From Argentina anserina (Eukaryota; Streptophyta; Magnoliopsida; Rosales; Rosaceae), in NCBI RefSeq assembly GCF_933775445.1, contig NC_065873.1:21390001-21454000 (forward strand): a stretch of DNA of 64,000 bases. Reading direction: 5' to 3'. Below are positions 10,251-25,593 of the stretch, piece after piece. Within the stretch, counting starts at the first letter, position 1. Each line of letters starts with the position of its first letter. Made by a program: the position numbers and the translations under genes. Under the pieces are notes generated by a model, which saw only the letters and a program-made list of their open reading frames with translations, searched no databases and had not been told where the DNA came from.

Positions 10251-13200
10251 CTAACTCGAACGACGAACCTCGCCACCTTGTCTTGTGCTTCTGCTATTGC
10301 TTATAGGAGCAGAAGTTTGACTTGATAGTTGCACATCAGCTAGTGAAACAGGTCCACTCTGAGAAAAAATTATTCCAACCGAACTACTTGAGGGGTTCCC
10401 AGAAGAAGGCATTCTGGCTGAAATTAATTCAGGTCGCAGCTCTGAAGATGAGGAAGGAGGAGCCAGAGTACCCAGCAAAGATCCAACCGGGTATGGAGCA
10501 ATAGGAATATCGAGAGATGAAGCTGATGGGCTGTATCTCATAGTCCCAATTGGATGGTCAAACTTGCAGGAAGACCCAAACTTGCAAGTCCCATTTTGCA
10601 AGTAAAATGTACAAGGTTGCACACCCTGCCAAACATACAAAAATCACTTTAATTTCACAATTTTGAATTCTGTAAATCGGATTGAGAGACATGAAACAAA
10701 TAATAGATCTGAAACAAGGTACACAGATTAGGATATAACATCAAATCTTTAACAGGTTTATAAATAAAACTGTTCAGCATCACAAGAAAGCACAAGACAC
10801 CAATAGAAATAAAAAGAAAAGCTCAAACCCTGTCGCTGAAAACCTTTGACGGAGAAAAGGGAGCATAGTTTTATGAAGATGTGATGTGCTGGCAGTTATT
10901 ATTGACTAATGTGATGAAGAGAAAATGAATATTTGCAAATGCAGGGTATGAAGTGATGAATATTTGCAAATGAACAATGCAAGTACCAAAGAACAAACCA
11001 AAACACATGCATTTGCAAGGGAATACACAGGACAGATTAACTAGTGATGAATCTGGGCACATACGTCTTAACCAAGAAACTAGTGTCATTTGCAATCAGA
11101 AAACTTTGCCACTTCAGTCTTAACCATCTCTAAAATGAAAGGATGTGTCATGTGTGGACTATGGAGAAAAAACAACATTAAAATATTCTTTATATGACCA
11201 GAGGCACACTATAATTACAACTTAATACTTACTTTCTATGTACCATTTGGTTCTGTTTCAACAATGACGAAACTACAACCCAACTTTAATTACAAATTTG
11301 AAAAAGAAGCATCAACTTTTGGCACTCAATGAGCAAAAGATCCTTGCTGCCGTTTACAACAAGATTCTGCTAAAAGACTATATTGATAACTGCAGAGCCA
11401 TCTCACATCAAAACATGTTCAAATAAACCTTTTAGTGGCATAATTGCATAATCGTGGTCGTAAGTTTTGAATAAATCTGAATTTGATAATAATTACTCAG
11501 GTTCGAATATAAATAATATCTTACTGTTTAGTCAGGTGAAAACACTTATTTGGTTCTTTTAAGCTCTGAAACTGGAAATGTAAAGTGTAAAGCTTCAAAT
11601 GAAATACATATATAACTCAACATACCGGACGGAGAGGTAGACCAACTGGACTGAGGAGACAATTTGTTCTTGGAGCAATCCGATCTCGAGGATGATGGTA
11701 CCGACAGGACGGTCCAAATTTACAATCTCCAGTTCTCAGGTAATACTGGCATTCAGGTTCTCCAGGCCTCTCTGGGAAGGTTTGTTCATTTGGGCCGCTG
11801 CTAGAAGGGCCAACAGAAGATTGTACAGAGGTATAAGGTCTTGCAAGGGCATGGGTGGGAGAAGATAGCTGTGTCAGTCCATACAAAGAAGTTGCTCCAA
11901 CTGTGGGTTGAGTTCCAGGAGATAGTACAGGACTTAAAGGTGCCTGCACCAAATAAACAAGGTAAATACAGGTAACAAATTTCCACGAAGTCTTAACATA
12001 GTTATGTTTTTATCATACCGAATAAGGATTCCAGCTCGGAATAGGAACAACTCCTGGAGGAATCAAGACAGGACCGTATGCCCCTTGCACGTATGAACCA
12101 GGTAATAGTGGAGGCCTGGGCACCCTCAAACCGGTGGATTGGCCCCCATATTGTTCTGGCATTGGAACAGAAGGAGACTGCACCGATGGATAAAATTGAG
12201 GTGCAGAGGCTGGTACTGTTGTTCCAGCAGGTTGGGGGTGGTGGAATTTACAGGTTAAACCAAATTTGCACTGCCCCGTTTTCAAATAGTAGGAGCATTC
12301 ACTCTCACCCTGTAAAATCCAAACAAACTTGAGCCATTTGCACGACAAGTTTATCAAAATTTTGCATATAGATATGCAAATGTCAAATGTACTTAGTTGA
12401 GAACTTGAGAAAGAAGATCCAAACCGGTCGTAACGGGTAGCCATAAATATTTAGTGGAGCACGGGTCAAGGATCCACCTCCATGTTTGGGATGATGAAAC
12501 TTGCAGGATGCACCAAATTTACAGGTCCCAGTCTTTAAATAATACTGGACATTAAGCAAAAAAAGCCATAAGTTGATGGTACAGATCACATTGTAAAAAC
12601 CACAGAAGAAATGCCAAATTTTATCCTTAAGTACATCACTAAACATCTGCACACCTGACAAACAGGTTCGCCCACTCTTTCTGGGTAGTCCCCTGTAGCT
12701 CTCACAGCTGCCACAACCTGAATGTAGCAGTAGCTCAATTCATTGAATGACCAGATCCTCAACTAATATACTTTCAGCTATTAACGAAATCCAAGAAATG
12801 AATTTACATTGTCTGGCACTAAAACCAATTGTTCCCTCAGTCCAAAGCACAAATAATTAGTCTAATAATTTCTTTATGTCCAAATCTAACCAATCTAGGT
12901 GTAACAGAGATCCCCCAAAGAAACATAACTCCGAAATTTGTCCCCATCCCCAGCTCCTCAAGTTTCTCAGCAAAAAACAACCCTCTAATTTCAAACAAAT
13001 AAACAACAAGCTCCACAAGTCCACATACAGAAACTAAATGCACCAAAACCAGAATGGCTTATATTTCCGTTGCAGTAAACAACAAGCTAAAATACTATTT
13101 CATATCAAACAACTCACATTTACGCACAATATTCTCATCACAGACAAAATCAACCCAAAATTAACCCCATTTCTCCGCATTCAACCTACCATCTAGTTCC

Positions 13201-13632
13201 GTAACAACAACATAAGTACTCCAAAACACTCAAACTACTTAAACACAGACATAAGCTCAAGAACTAGTTGCAAACCAACACAAAAGTACAAGATAACTAG
13301 GGTTACCGCAGCACGATCACGAGGATGGTTGTACCGACACCTCACACCATATCCACAGAACCCGGTTCGCATATAGTAAACACAGTTGGGCACACCGGGC
13401 CGCTCCGGGTACGATTCGCCGCCGGTCAGGCCCAATTGCCACATTTGCTCTACAAAATTCCACCCCCCACATTACCACAGCACAAATTTCAAAACCCTAG
13501 AAACCCAAACCTCCCCAAATCAGACCCAAAATCACAAAGAAAACACACACCTTCGAGGCCGGTCTCGGCGGCACCGGAGCTCCATTCCGGGTTGGACCCA
13601 TTTCTGGCGGGGCTCCGACCGTACATCTCCAT
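10251..13632 (-). CDS. Five-finger CCCH zinc finger protein (ZFN-like), 463 aa
   Basis: Seven exons join in phase: 13632-13551, 13449-13307, 12717-12655, 12544-12425, 12309-12019, 11943-11626 and 10625-10251. The product is 463 residues, matching the plant ZFN/C3H family of about 460. Five C-x8-C-x5-C-x3-H fingers lie near residues 50-69, 95-114, 141-160, 298-317 and 344-363, in a 3+2 arrangement split by a Pro/Ser-rich linker. The plant-specific lead-ins are present ([20 protein letters not shown]). Such proteins bind RNA or DNA in the nucleus. The intron between exons 3 and 4 splits finger 2 right after Cys-Gln. The C-terminus is Ser-rich and disordered, ending GGEVRRSS. The likely closest Arabidopsis relatives are the At5g18550/At3g06410 pair, from memory and not checked. 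A GA tract lies in the leader at 13949-13964. Confidence 0.95.
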
Positions 13633-13948
13633 GTTTGGTGGGCTAAAACGGCGTCGTGTAGTAGCTGCTTCTGTACACTAGAAAAGGGGAAAGGAGGGAA
13701 AAGGAGAGAAGGGGGAGGGCTGCACAGGATTGCTCCTCACAACAACAACAACCACCGGCAAGAACTAGCAGACTGATTGGAGAGGCCGAGCTCGATCGAG
13801 TGAGAGAGTGTGTTAGCCCCGACCAAACCAACAAAATAAAAAAAATAAAAATAAAAACAAAACAAAAACACAAGTAACGGAGAAACAAAAGAAAGAAAGA
13901 AAAGAGAGGAAAGCTCAAAGCTTTCTTCTTCTCTCTATTAAGAGAAAC

Positions 13949-13964
13949 AGAGAGAGAGAGAGAG
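13949..13964. repeat. (AG)n microsatellite in the CCCH gene leader
   Basis: Eight AG units about 320 bases upstream of the CCCH ATG, in a purine-rich stretch that probably belongs to the 5' untranslated region or core promoter. Confidence 0.75.
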
Positions 13965-14822
13965 CGACCGTATCCGTACGGTCTGGTATTTTGGCCTTTC
14001 TGGCTTCACACACACTTTCACTCACTTCTCTCTGTCTTTTTGTTTTTTGGGTTTTGTTTTTTGAAATAAAGCGCATCTGGAAAGCTTGGGTAACTTTCGG
14101 AACCGACGCTTGGGAAGTTACGTTACAGCCCTAGGGGATATTGACACGTTACAATTTCGTTTAGGGAATGGCGGGGGGTAGAATAGACAGTTCGGGATTT
14201 GGGATTTGGGAGTGGGACTCGCCTACTCAGTTTGGTGTTACCGCTGTACGGCGCGCAATTGGGGTTAAATAGAAAATTTTGGCGCTGAAGTCTAGCTTAG
14301 TGTGTTAATTATTGGGGGTTCCCCTAATCATATGTTTCCACAACGGGTTTGGTTTCAGTTCGTGTGCTTTATTACTTAGGCAGCTACGCTTTTCCCATGT
14401 GTTTTTAGTGTCATGTATTTGCTGTGGTGACAAAAAAAGGATCATGAGATCGTCTGCTCCCTCTCCTACTTCAATTCTCTCGTGAAATGTAAATTATGGC
14501 TGACTTTGGTACATATTATGGGATTAAATTCTCAAATAATCTGATAAAGATATTTAGTGAAGTTACTTACTAAGTTCACAAACTTTAATGCAACTTTTAA
14601 GTAGATTATGAAAGTTACAAAATAGACCTTTTAGAAGTTGTTGCTGATTAAATCTGTGTTTGCAGATTTTTCCAATCGCACTTCGAAGCCAAATAAAATG
14701 CCTCAACATATCTATTGAAAATTGAATTCTCTCATATTTGGTGAGAAATTAATTTTGGTGCGGCTGCTGTAAATCCATCACAATAATCATGTTGGAAGTT
14801 GGATTGCTTATGAGACGACTTG
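13965..14822. other. Promoter side of the CCCH gene and spacer
   Basis: The left part should carry the CCCH promoter (minus strand). The rest is AT-rich with no coding frame or tRNA. It ends at the putative target duplication of the LTR. Confidence 0.4.
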
Positions 14823-16058
14823 TCCCAAACTAACCTAATTACGCACTAAAAACCAAATTAAAAATCAGTAAACCGAAAATCTAATCTAATTTAATTGTGG
14901 CTGCACCCAAACCTTGTTTGGGCTGCCTACGTACCCTCTACGAGGGATCAAGCCATTCGTAGTTCAACTTAGTAAGGTAAACACCATTTTGGTCGAGGAA
15001 ATAAACCGAGAATCTCATTCTCGACCAAGTCAACCACCAACACATCAAGTAAGTCCCGATTAAATAATACTTATATCCTAGGACGAAAACATGATCAATC
15101 CAACGGGTGGATTTTCACGATTTACAAACCTAATGATGTGTATTTTCAACAAATCCTAACGATCCTTAACTTCATCGATCAAATCTCATAATGTAATCAC
15201 GAATTCCCTACACCAAGAGGGTTATTTTGAACCCTACACTCGGCCGGATTCCGGCACTACGCGCCGCCGGAACAGTGGCGGCGGCGCCGCTACCGACGAC
15301 CTCCAATTATCACCAAATTTCATCAACACAATCTATACGACATTTCTAACAACTTTCTAGTTCACAACAAAGTCCAAATCCAAGCCTAAACAGTCCGATT
15401 AACGAAGAACACAAAATCGGCACTATTCACAAACCCTAGAATTGAAATTCGTCGATTCGAGTACTTACACTTCGATTCGGCTCAATTCCTTTGGAGAGGT
15501 TGTCGACGAGGCTGAGACAAGCAAAACCCGTCAAGAATTTCAGGCCATGGCAGCCGGAGGAGGGAGTTCCGACGAAAACCAGGTTCGGCGGTGGCGGGAC
15601 TTTCGGGCGGCACCGCTCCTTCACGGCGGCGAGACAGGAGATGCCACCAACCCAGATCGATGGAAGGTTGAACTAGCTTTCGAACGGGACCGGTGCGCCA
15701 CCCTAGATCGGTCGGACGGCGACGGAAACAACGGAGGAAGGCGACGGGGTCGGGGGAGCTCGGGATGAACAGTACCTGCCCCATTTTTTCAATTTTCCCC
15801 ATTTTCTCCCATTTTCTTCAATTTAACCCCCTATTTATACTAAATTCCAAAAAAATGCCCAAATATGTTTTTGATTCATAACTTTCCCGTACGAACTCCG
15901 ATTTAGGCGTGCTCTACGACTTTCGTGAATGAAAGTTTCCCGAAAAACTTACGCATCAAAAAGTCAACTTTTAAAGTCGTCACACTTAGTACGACTCTCG
16001 TTCCGAGTAAAGATTAAACTATTATCGCCACGAATTGTAAAAGATTCGGGTCGTAACA
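14823..16058 (-). mobile_element. Probable solo LTR, antisense (Ty3/gypsy-like)
   Basis: Read on the minus strand the element starts TGTTACGACCCGAATC at 16058. It has a TATA-like TATAAATAG near 15831-15839, a GC-rich middle, and a 3' part with the GGTACGTAGGCAGCC box often seen near the end of plant gypsy LTRs. The five bases ACTTG occur on both sides (14818-14822 and 16059-16063) as a candidate target duplication. With that choice the 3' end is GGGA rather than CA, so the left boundary may be off by a few bases. No primer-binding site, polypurine tract or polymerase frame is adjacent, hence solo LTR. Open frames inside the GC-rich part (about 15440-15880) are not genes. Confidence 0.6.
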
Positions 16059-16063
16059 ACTTG

Positions 16064-17291
16064 AGTCACACTTTACCTCATCCATCGCCTCAACTCTAGC
16101 GTTTGATTTGTATATTTAGGTTGCGTTATAAGTTTTTGCCATTAATTCCTTGTTTGGTATCGTTTTTGAACACCATTCTTAAAAAATGAAAAGTGAAAAC
16201 GTTTTTTTATATAGAACAATTGAGTCGACAAATATATTAAAATGTAGGAGATCAACATAAATATGAAACACCCACCTAGTGGGCACGAAGTTAAAACTAT
16301 GCGAAACAACAAAGCCTAGCAAACTAAACACTAATTGCCTCAATGTCAACAACCGGAGTGTGATCTATATAAGTAATCAAGTAATCAAATGCCCTAAATG
16401 CAAGACTACACTCGCTTATTTGGAAAAAAAAACCGGAACCACCCTACATAGAGAAGGTATCCTCGAGATCGATAAAAACTAAAAGCTCACTTTGAACCCT
16501 ATTGCAAGAGGAGAACCAAATCCAATTGTTATGGGCACCCCACCATGACACCTAAGCATCCCGATCGCGAGACAATGGCAAGGCGGCGACAACCTCGACC
16601 TTATTCACATTGAGTAGCCCAAAGCCTCCAACAACTTTTCTCCCACCGTCATCGCATCCGAAACCATCAACAACAGTGAGCGAGTGGGAAGCACCACCCA
16701 CCACCTCCACCTCTGATTGCTTAGAGATGCTTTTCTCATCAACATCTCATGCCCAATAAGGGGAGGGAAAAATCCCGACCCTCGCTGCAGATGCCAACAT
16801 GACAGGAAATGGAGACTCACCTCCCACCACCGCTAGACCAAAACCTCCAAAAGAGAGGAGGAGAAGAAGGAAGACTAGCGATACGCACTAAGTATGCCGC
16901 ATGAGATGTTAAATGTTGCCAAGAAGAAACCCTATTGTAATGTTTTATCTAGTTATTATATTCCTAATTCTTGAAAGTGAAAACTTTAGATTGATGTTTT
17001 TATAAATTTTATAAAAGTTGAAAATATCATCATATGCGTTTTGAAAAGTAACTAATACGTTATATTTTACTTTTACAATTAAAAATACGGTTATGAAAAC
17101 ATTACCGAACGTCTGAGTTGACGGATTGGGCCTAGAGCAGAGGATGAGAGGTGTGGGCTTTCTGTATGTACAATTGTCACATCGAGGACCTTAAAACGGA
17201 ACTTATCCACACTCCTCACTCCTCACAAAATCAAATCCTCCTCCATCCCGTCCGCTCCGGCTTACCGCGCCTTTTCCTTCCCACGGCGGCA
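16064..17291. other. Spacer upstream of the release factor gene
   Basis: Low-complexity and AT-rich DNA with a purine-rich stretch near 16840-16880 and the RF1 promoter at the right end. The open frames at 16279-16482 and 16605-16820 show no domains. Possibly repeat-derived, but I could not find borders. Confidence 0.35.
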
Positions 17292-21321
<4,030 letters not shown>

Positions 21322-22535
21322 TAGTACAACCATCTGAGGCAATATTGTTGTAAGATTCACTGTTGTTCCAGAAAATCTGTAACATAAACCTTTTCAAATA
21401 CGGTGATCTGGTGATTTTCTGAATTTCTTTTTCCTTATTGCTGAGCTCAGGTCCCATTTGGATGTGTATTTTTTGAATCCCCTTGTGTAAAGAAACTCAT
21501 GAGACACTGCATTTCATATATTAAGCTAAAAAGATGATCTTAAGACAGATTGAACATTAACTGAGATTAGTTGGACTCAAGCTCCCGACCTCATTGTTGG
21601 CCGTAGTTCTTCTAGCAGCATATGGGATTTCCTTCATAATAGATTAATAGGTCTTTCACTCATTGCTCCCTTAGAGACATCAGTGTCGAGAACCTCACCC
21701 TCCTCGGAATCATTTATTGCCTATTGAGCTTGCCTGCGCTAAAATGTTGATCGTCTCAAGGGTTTGCCCAGCGGAGTAGTTCTAGGAACGAAACTCCACC
21801 ATTCTGTTTGAAGAAATTCAGTTGGGGTAGGACGAGTTTTATGTTCTACAATGTCCAGCGAATCCAAAACCTACTACAAGACGAGATGCTGATGGATCAG
21901 AAAAAGCGACTTTGTAGATTTCAACCAAGAGGTACGCAATAATTTGTAGATATCGACTGTTGCAACCAGTCTCGTTTTTCTTGCCAATTTCTATGGATAT
22001 CTGCAACAAACATCTCCAGGCTCGTTGATGCATCTGCAATTAGCTCATCAAACTAATATGGTAATCTTGGCTGCATTTGCATAGATTAGTCAGGTTAGGT
22101 GGTTCCTGTTTTGGCGTTCGCAACGGTTCATGCTTGATAATTTTGGTCCGTTCACTAGTTTGATCTACTTTAATACTTTAATCAGTACCAAATTGGCTGA
22201 AAATTTACGGTTGAAATGAAAAAATATGTCTAATTAATAATTAAGTCTTTGGTTCTTAATAAGTCATCAACAAGAGGGTGCTTATTAGAAAAGGTTCTGA
22301 TGTACCATATTACCATTAAAAAACGTACCCATCCGACTATTCTCAGCCTTACAAGCTACATAAAAGATCTGGATATGTGTCCATGATAGATTGATAAGTA
22401 CGTATTGCCCTGATCGAGCTAGGAGGGAGTGCATAAATATACATATACGCATTGATTCATCGAAAGCTCACGCTGCTCCTTTTTCAAATAATGATGTTTA
22501 TATGTAGTAAAACCAACCATGTTTATGGTCGTAAT
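21322..22535. other. Spacer between RF1 and the first MITE
   Basis: Contains the RF1 3' untranslated region, then AT-rich DNA. Minus-strand frames at 21119-21457 and 21839-22039 have no recognisable domain. Nothing else is supported. Confidence 0.4.
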
Positions 22536-23106
22536 TAGATGTGGCAAATGGGTCGGAACGGGCCGGCCCGACCCATTTTAAGCGGGCCAAAATTGTGCCC
22601 ATATCATGCTCAGGCCGGCTTATTTGCTTAAACATCAAACTCAGCCCGACTAATGGCCCAAGATACAGGCCGACCCGGCTCATTAGCATTATAAGGCACA
22701 TTTAGAATAAAAAATATATTATGTAATTAGAATATTTGTTTTATATAACTATTTAGAATAGTAAAATAAATAAAATACTACAACATATTTCATAATCTTA
22801 TTTTTAAAACGTTACGTATGTCAAAACAATGACGTTTTCTTCACTATATTGATAATATTTGTGAAATATTATAGTTAAAATAATCAAGAGATTTTAATTT
22901 AAAAGGTATAATATTCGAGTCTAGTAATGATAATTGTTTAAATATTTATATAAACAATATTAAATTATGTGTTTAACGGGCTGACCCATTAATTTATCGT
23001 ATTCGGACCGTGCCGGGCTCAAAACGGAATCGGGCCGGACCAAACTGATTTTTAACGAGCCGAGTCCGTGCCAAACTTGGGTTTTTCGAACCATTTACCA
23101 CCTTTA
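22536..23106. mobile_element. Degenerate hAT-type MITE (571 bp)
   Basis: The ends form an imperfect inverted repeat: TAGATGTGGCAAATGGGTCG on the left matches the reverse complement of the right end at 16 of 20 positions. The flanking eight bases GTCGTAAT and GTGGTAGT agree at 6 of 8, as an aged hAT target duplication would. The subterminal parts are G+C-rich with repeated GGCCGGCCCG and CGGGCC words while the centre is very AT-rich. No transposase frame is present. Confidence 0.65.
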
Positions 23107-23656
23107 GTGGTAGTGTACATCTTCATGCATGGAGCAATTGTAGCTTTTATCGCAATTTTGGCTAACCAATAATTAAAATATAGGAATCTTCAAATTTAAT
23201 AGCCTAAAGTCATAATTTTGTATCTAGCGCACACGTACGTTGTGAGTCGTAAGAGAACTCATTTTCCGGACTAAATCCATGCAAGTCATAGATGAACTAA
23301 TCGTCCCACCGTACACGTACGTGAGATATTCAAGTTTTTTTTCGGAATTATTTCTACAAATAAGCTCAAACATAAAGCTTGAGAATTGAATCATTCGATT
23401 TCAGTTAAAAAGACTCAAATTTTTTTGTGTTTAAACAAAAAATCAAATTTTCTTATAGATTATTCCAAACACTTGCAACCAATAAGTTAGTGTCTACAAA
23501 AAAGATTAAAAGAGATTAATTTATGATTATTAATGAACAGAGCACAGAGACTCACTCGTCAATAAGCCGATCCCATTATTATTCCCGAGAAACTCAATAT
23601 CAAGCTCATCGCAGGAGACCTCAAACCCATATCCAGCGTTAGGCAGTAGATTGATC
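23107..23656. other. Spacer between two MITEs
   Basis: AT-rich DNA with no supported gene. Confidence 0.35.
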
Positions 23657-24113
23657 TAGGGGTGGGCATAAAAGTTGATATCCCAATCTTGTCCCGAAAG
23701 TCATAGGGGTGGGAGGGGACGAAGGTCTAAAAACGTCTGTCCCGTCCCGATTCCGTCCCATTTCATAATAGTGGGATGAGACCTGCGACGAATAATGTCT
23801 ATTTCGTTTCATCTTGTCCCGTCCCGCAATCAAATAACTTCTAATCCTAGCCATTAAATATCTCATCATCACCCTTCATTTTAGGTTTATGTCTTCAACA
23901 ACCTCATTCTTGTTCATTCTCGTCAATGCATAGAACTCATCATTCTCTGAGTTATCTCCCATCTTGCCGGCCACTTCCACCTCCTCCACAACACCTCTGA
24001 TTTTCATCGTCGCCGTCTCCGACCACCTCGATGTTCATCCTAGTCTCATCCCAATTCTGTCCCGTTTCAAAAAAATGAGATGAGATGTGGGATGAGTCCC
24101 GTACCCACCCCTA
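23657..24113. mobile_element. hAT-type MITE with TAGGGGTGGG ends (457 bp)
   Basis: The termini are TAGGGGTGGGCA and, reversed, TAGGGGTGGGTA. This is a common hAT signature in plants. The bordering octamers GATTGATC (23649-23656) and GATTAACC (24114-24121) agree at 6 of 8. The interior has repeated CCCGTCCC-like words near both ends and no coding capacity. It is non-autonomous. Confidence 0.75.
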
Positions 24114-24312
24114 GATTAACCAGCTTATAGGTCGCCTTATTAGGACCCGGTAATCTAACAGCAAACCTCACCAATCCGCTAGACATGTCGATGGAGATTT
24201 GTTATGCCACAGAATTGCCGATCCACTACGCTAATCGCCACCGCTTCTCTCTTGAAATCGAGATTTTTCTCTTCTCTTGTTTTTGAAGACAAGGGAGACA
24301 GTTGCGTACTCC

Positions 24313-24660
24313 CTAGCCTGATAACTTGGTCCCCCATGTAGTGGTAGCGGACCTCTGCTTTTTGACGTCAATTTTGTGTTTTCTAAGAAATTTTCTGGAA
24401 TTAGGGTTTTTGGTGAAGAGACTAATGTTCCATGTGGCTGTCAATGAGGAGCCATTTTCACTGAGCTCGGAGGCGGTGGCTGATTTCACCTCGAACTGGG
24501 GGAGATATGCACTCAACAGGGTCAGTAGCCAATAGATTAACCAAACTGCAGCTATTGCGACAAAAAAGAGCACAACCACGAAGAAGCCGCATATGAGGCA
24601 TCCGACGGACTTGCACCTAGTTGACCCAATGGCCTGGGGATGAGGTTCTTATAAGCCATT
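24313..24660 (-). pseudogene. LEA2/NDR1-HIN1-like fragment, copy 1
   Basis: The minus strand reads EPHPQAIGSTRCKS, a hydrophobic membrane segment (CLICGFFVVVLFFVAIAAVW), then the start of a LEA2 domain (QFEVKSATASELSENGSSLT followed by ATWNISLFTKNPNS). The match stops there and the frame runs out after about 30 unrelated residues. An in-frame TAA precedes EPHPQ, so the normal start is lost. NDR1/HIN1-like proteins are single-pass plasma-membrane proteins linked to defence and dehydration; this copy is truncated at both ends. Confidence 0.75.
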
Positions 24661-25491
24661 GAATGAAGGTGTGCTAGACAACCAGATGTTGTGCTTCGAA
24701 TTCAATCTAAAGGTGAATGAAGAATCCAGGTTACTTTACCATGGACTAGCTAACTCTCTATATATGTATAACCCAGGGGCGGACCCAAGTATATTGATGA
24801 GTGGACTCAAGTCCACCCACTTCTCACGGCAAAAAAAAAAAATTCTAATGCTATACATATATAACTATCAAAATAATTATACTTGGCCCATAGAAGCTAG
24901 AAGTCTTGACCGGCTGACCCAATCAACCAATAAATCAATATATAATACAAGCATATATCACAGTCGGCCACTGAACCATTTCTCTTATCCTCTGTGTTTT
25001 CCATCATCATTTCCTTAATTACTTTGGTGCTCTCCGGCCTCCCTCAGTCCCTCCACAGTTGATCGAGTGCTTGAGTGAGTTCAGTCCTCACTCAGTCATT
25101 CCCTCATCCCTCCTTTCACTCTATGTAAGCAATGTCAATTGATTAATTGAATTTTTAGGGTTTCATAATAAATTTGGGGGATTTGTGGAGGTTTTGCATT
25201 TATGCATCATCAGATTCCATTTCAATACTAATATAGATTGATGAATTAGGCTGTCTAAGATTGAAAAAGACTTCACTAAATCTGAAGCCGTGGTAGTGAG
25301 GTTTCAATTTTCAAACTTGAATTATTGGGGTTTTGAAAAGCAAGTTGGTAATATCATAATTGAATGAGATAGCAAGCTCTATTGAGGTGAGAATAATCAG
25401 AATATCTCAATTTATATGTTTGATTAACTGATTTTAGATTGCATGTTTCATGTTTGTGTCTTTGTGATTAGATTATATTGTCTAAAATTGA

Positions 25492-25510
25492 ATATATATA
25501 TATATATATA
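25492..25510. repeat. (AT)n microsatellite
   Basis: A simple AT run inside the 5' part of the 3.4 kb hAT element, upstream of the transposase relic. Confidence 0.8.
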
Positions 25511-25593
25511 AACATGTAGATGAATTGGTTTGTCAGTTCACTTAGTTGAATAATTGAATATCAATGTTTTGATGTATATGTGTTAGATTATAA

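Noticed and set aside
13325..13681. Plus-strand frames overlapping the CCCH gene start
   Set aside because: They are antisense shadows of exons 1 and 2 of the CCCH protein, whose finger motifs fix the minus strand as coding.
15436..15881. Several overlapping frames on both strands near 15.4-15.9 kb
   Set aside because: They fall in the GC-rich centre of the putative LTR, where stop codons are rare; none has a domain or a splice context.
16605..16820. Minus-strand frame of 71 codons
   Set aside because: No homology that I recognise and the flanks look repeat-derived.
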